From: JANRKG01 sp033763635
GTDB lineage: Bacteria > Cyanobacteriota > Cyanobacteriia > GCF-001939115
DNA length: 5,724 nt
Assembly (NCBI GenBank): GCA_033763635.1
Contig: JANRKG010000140.1
Span: 1-5,724 of the forward strand
Direction of reading: 5' to 3'
The position numbers were made by a program, and so were the translations under genes. How positions within the stretch are numbered: position 1 is the stretch's first letter; the number at the start of each line of letters is the position of its first letter. Below are positions 5,697 through 5,724 of the stretch, piece by piece. A model generated the notes under the pieces. It made no database searches. It was given only the letters and a program-made list of their open reading frames with translations, and was not told where the DNA came from.

Positions 5697-5724
5697 GCCG
5701 GGTCAGGCAATGATTTAAGCACAA

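Noticed and set aside
1..5724. CRISPR array, tRNA, rRNA, insertion sequence or integrase
   Set aside because: I saw no regularly spaced repeats, no cloverleaf, no rRNA-like stretch and no transposase or recombinase motif on either strand.

Overview
The window looks like a cyanobacterial chromosome or large plasmid. CGATCG cores are scattered through it, many as one-mismatch versions of the cyanobacterial HIP1 octamer, and one perfect GCGATCGC lies at 3654-3661. The proteins also resemble those of filamentous cyanobacteria. The exact taxon cannot be read from the sequence.

Left and centre (245-4018, minus strand): four genes lie head to tail and probably form one operon read right to left. 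The first and largest encodes an exported, bifunctional cell-wall enzyme with an N-terminal repeat region, a cysteine-containing middle domain, a lysozyme/transglycosylase-like domain and an intact C-terminal M23 (LytM-type) endopeptidase domain. It is followed by two small membrane-anchored or exported cysteine-containing proteins (193 and 175 aa, separated by only 3 bases) and a 78-aa cytosolic-looking protein. None of the three is recognised. A murein hydrolase with small envelope proteins suggests an envelope-remodelling or trans-envelope machine, but no secretion or conjugation gene is visible here.

Left edge (1-244): a probable 28-residue C-terminal tail of a plus-strand gene ends at 88. 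It faces the minus operon across an intergenic patch with three hairpins and an imperfect duplication.

Right part (4168-5724): a divergent pair. A minus-strand 87-aa protein of unknown function has a good ribosome binding site and a clear intrinsic terminator. The plus-strand 352-aa protein combines an N-terminal helix-turn-helix, a helical middle region resembling effector-associated domains, and a C-terminal region resembling VMAP-C, the domain known from vWA-MoxR-type ternary conflict systems. Its start region and early coding sequence carry a dense cluster of GGACAAAA motifs, which suggests autoregulation. This gene is visibly AT-richer than the operon to its left (sample 5101-5160 is 24/60 G+C, against 34/60 for 2461-2520), so it may be an accessory module. 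The HTH/VMAP-C gene, its divergent small partner and the shared operator-like region are the best candidate for an undescribed system in the window.
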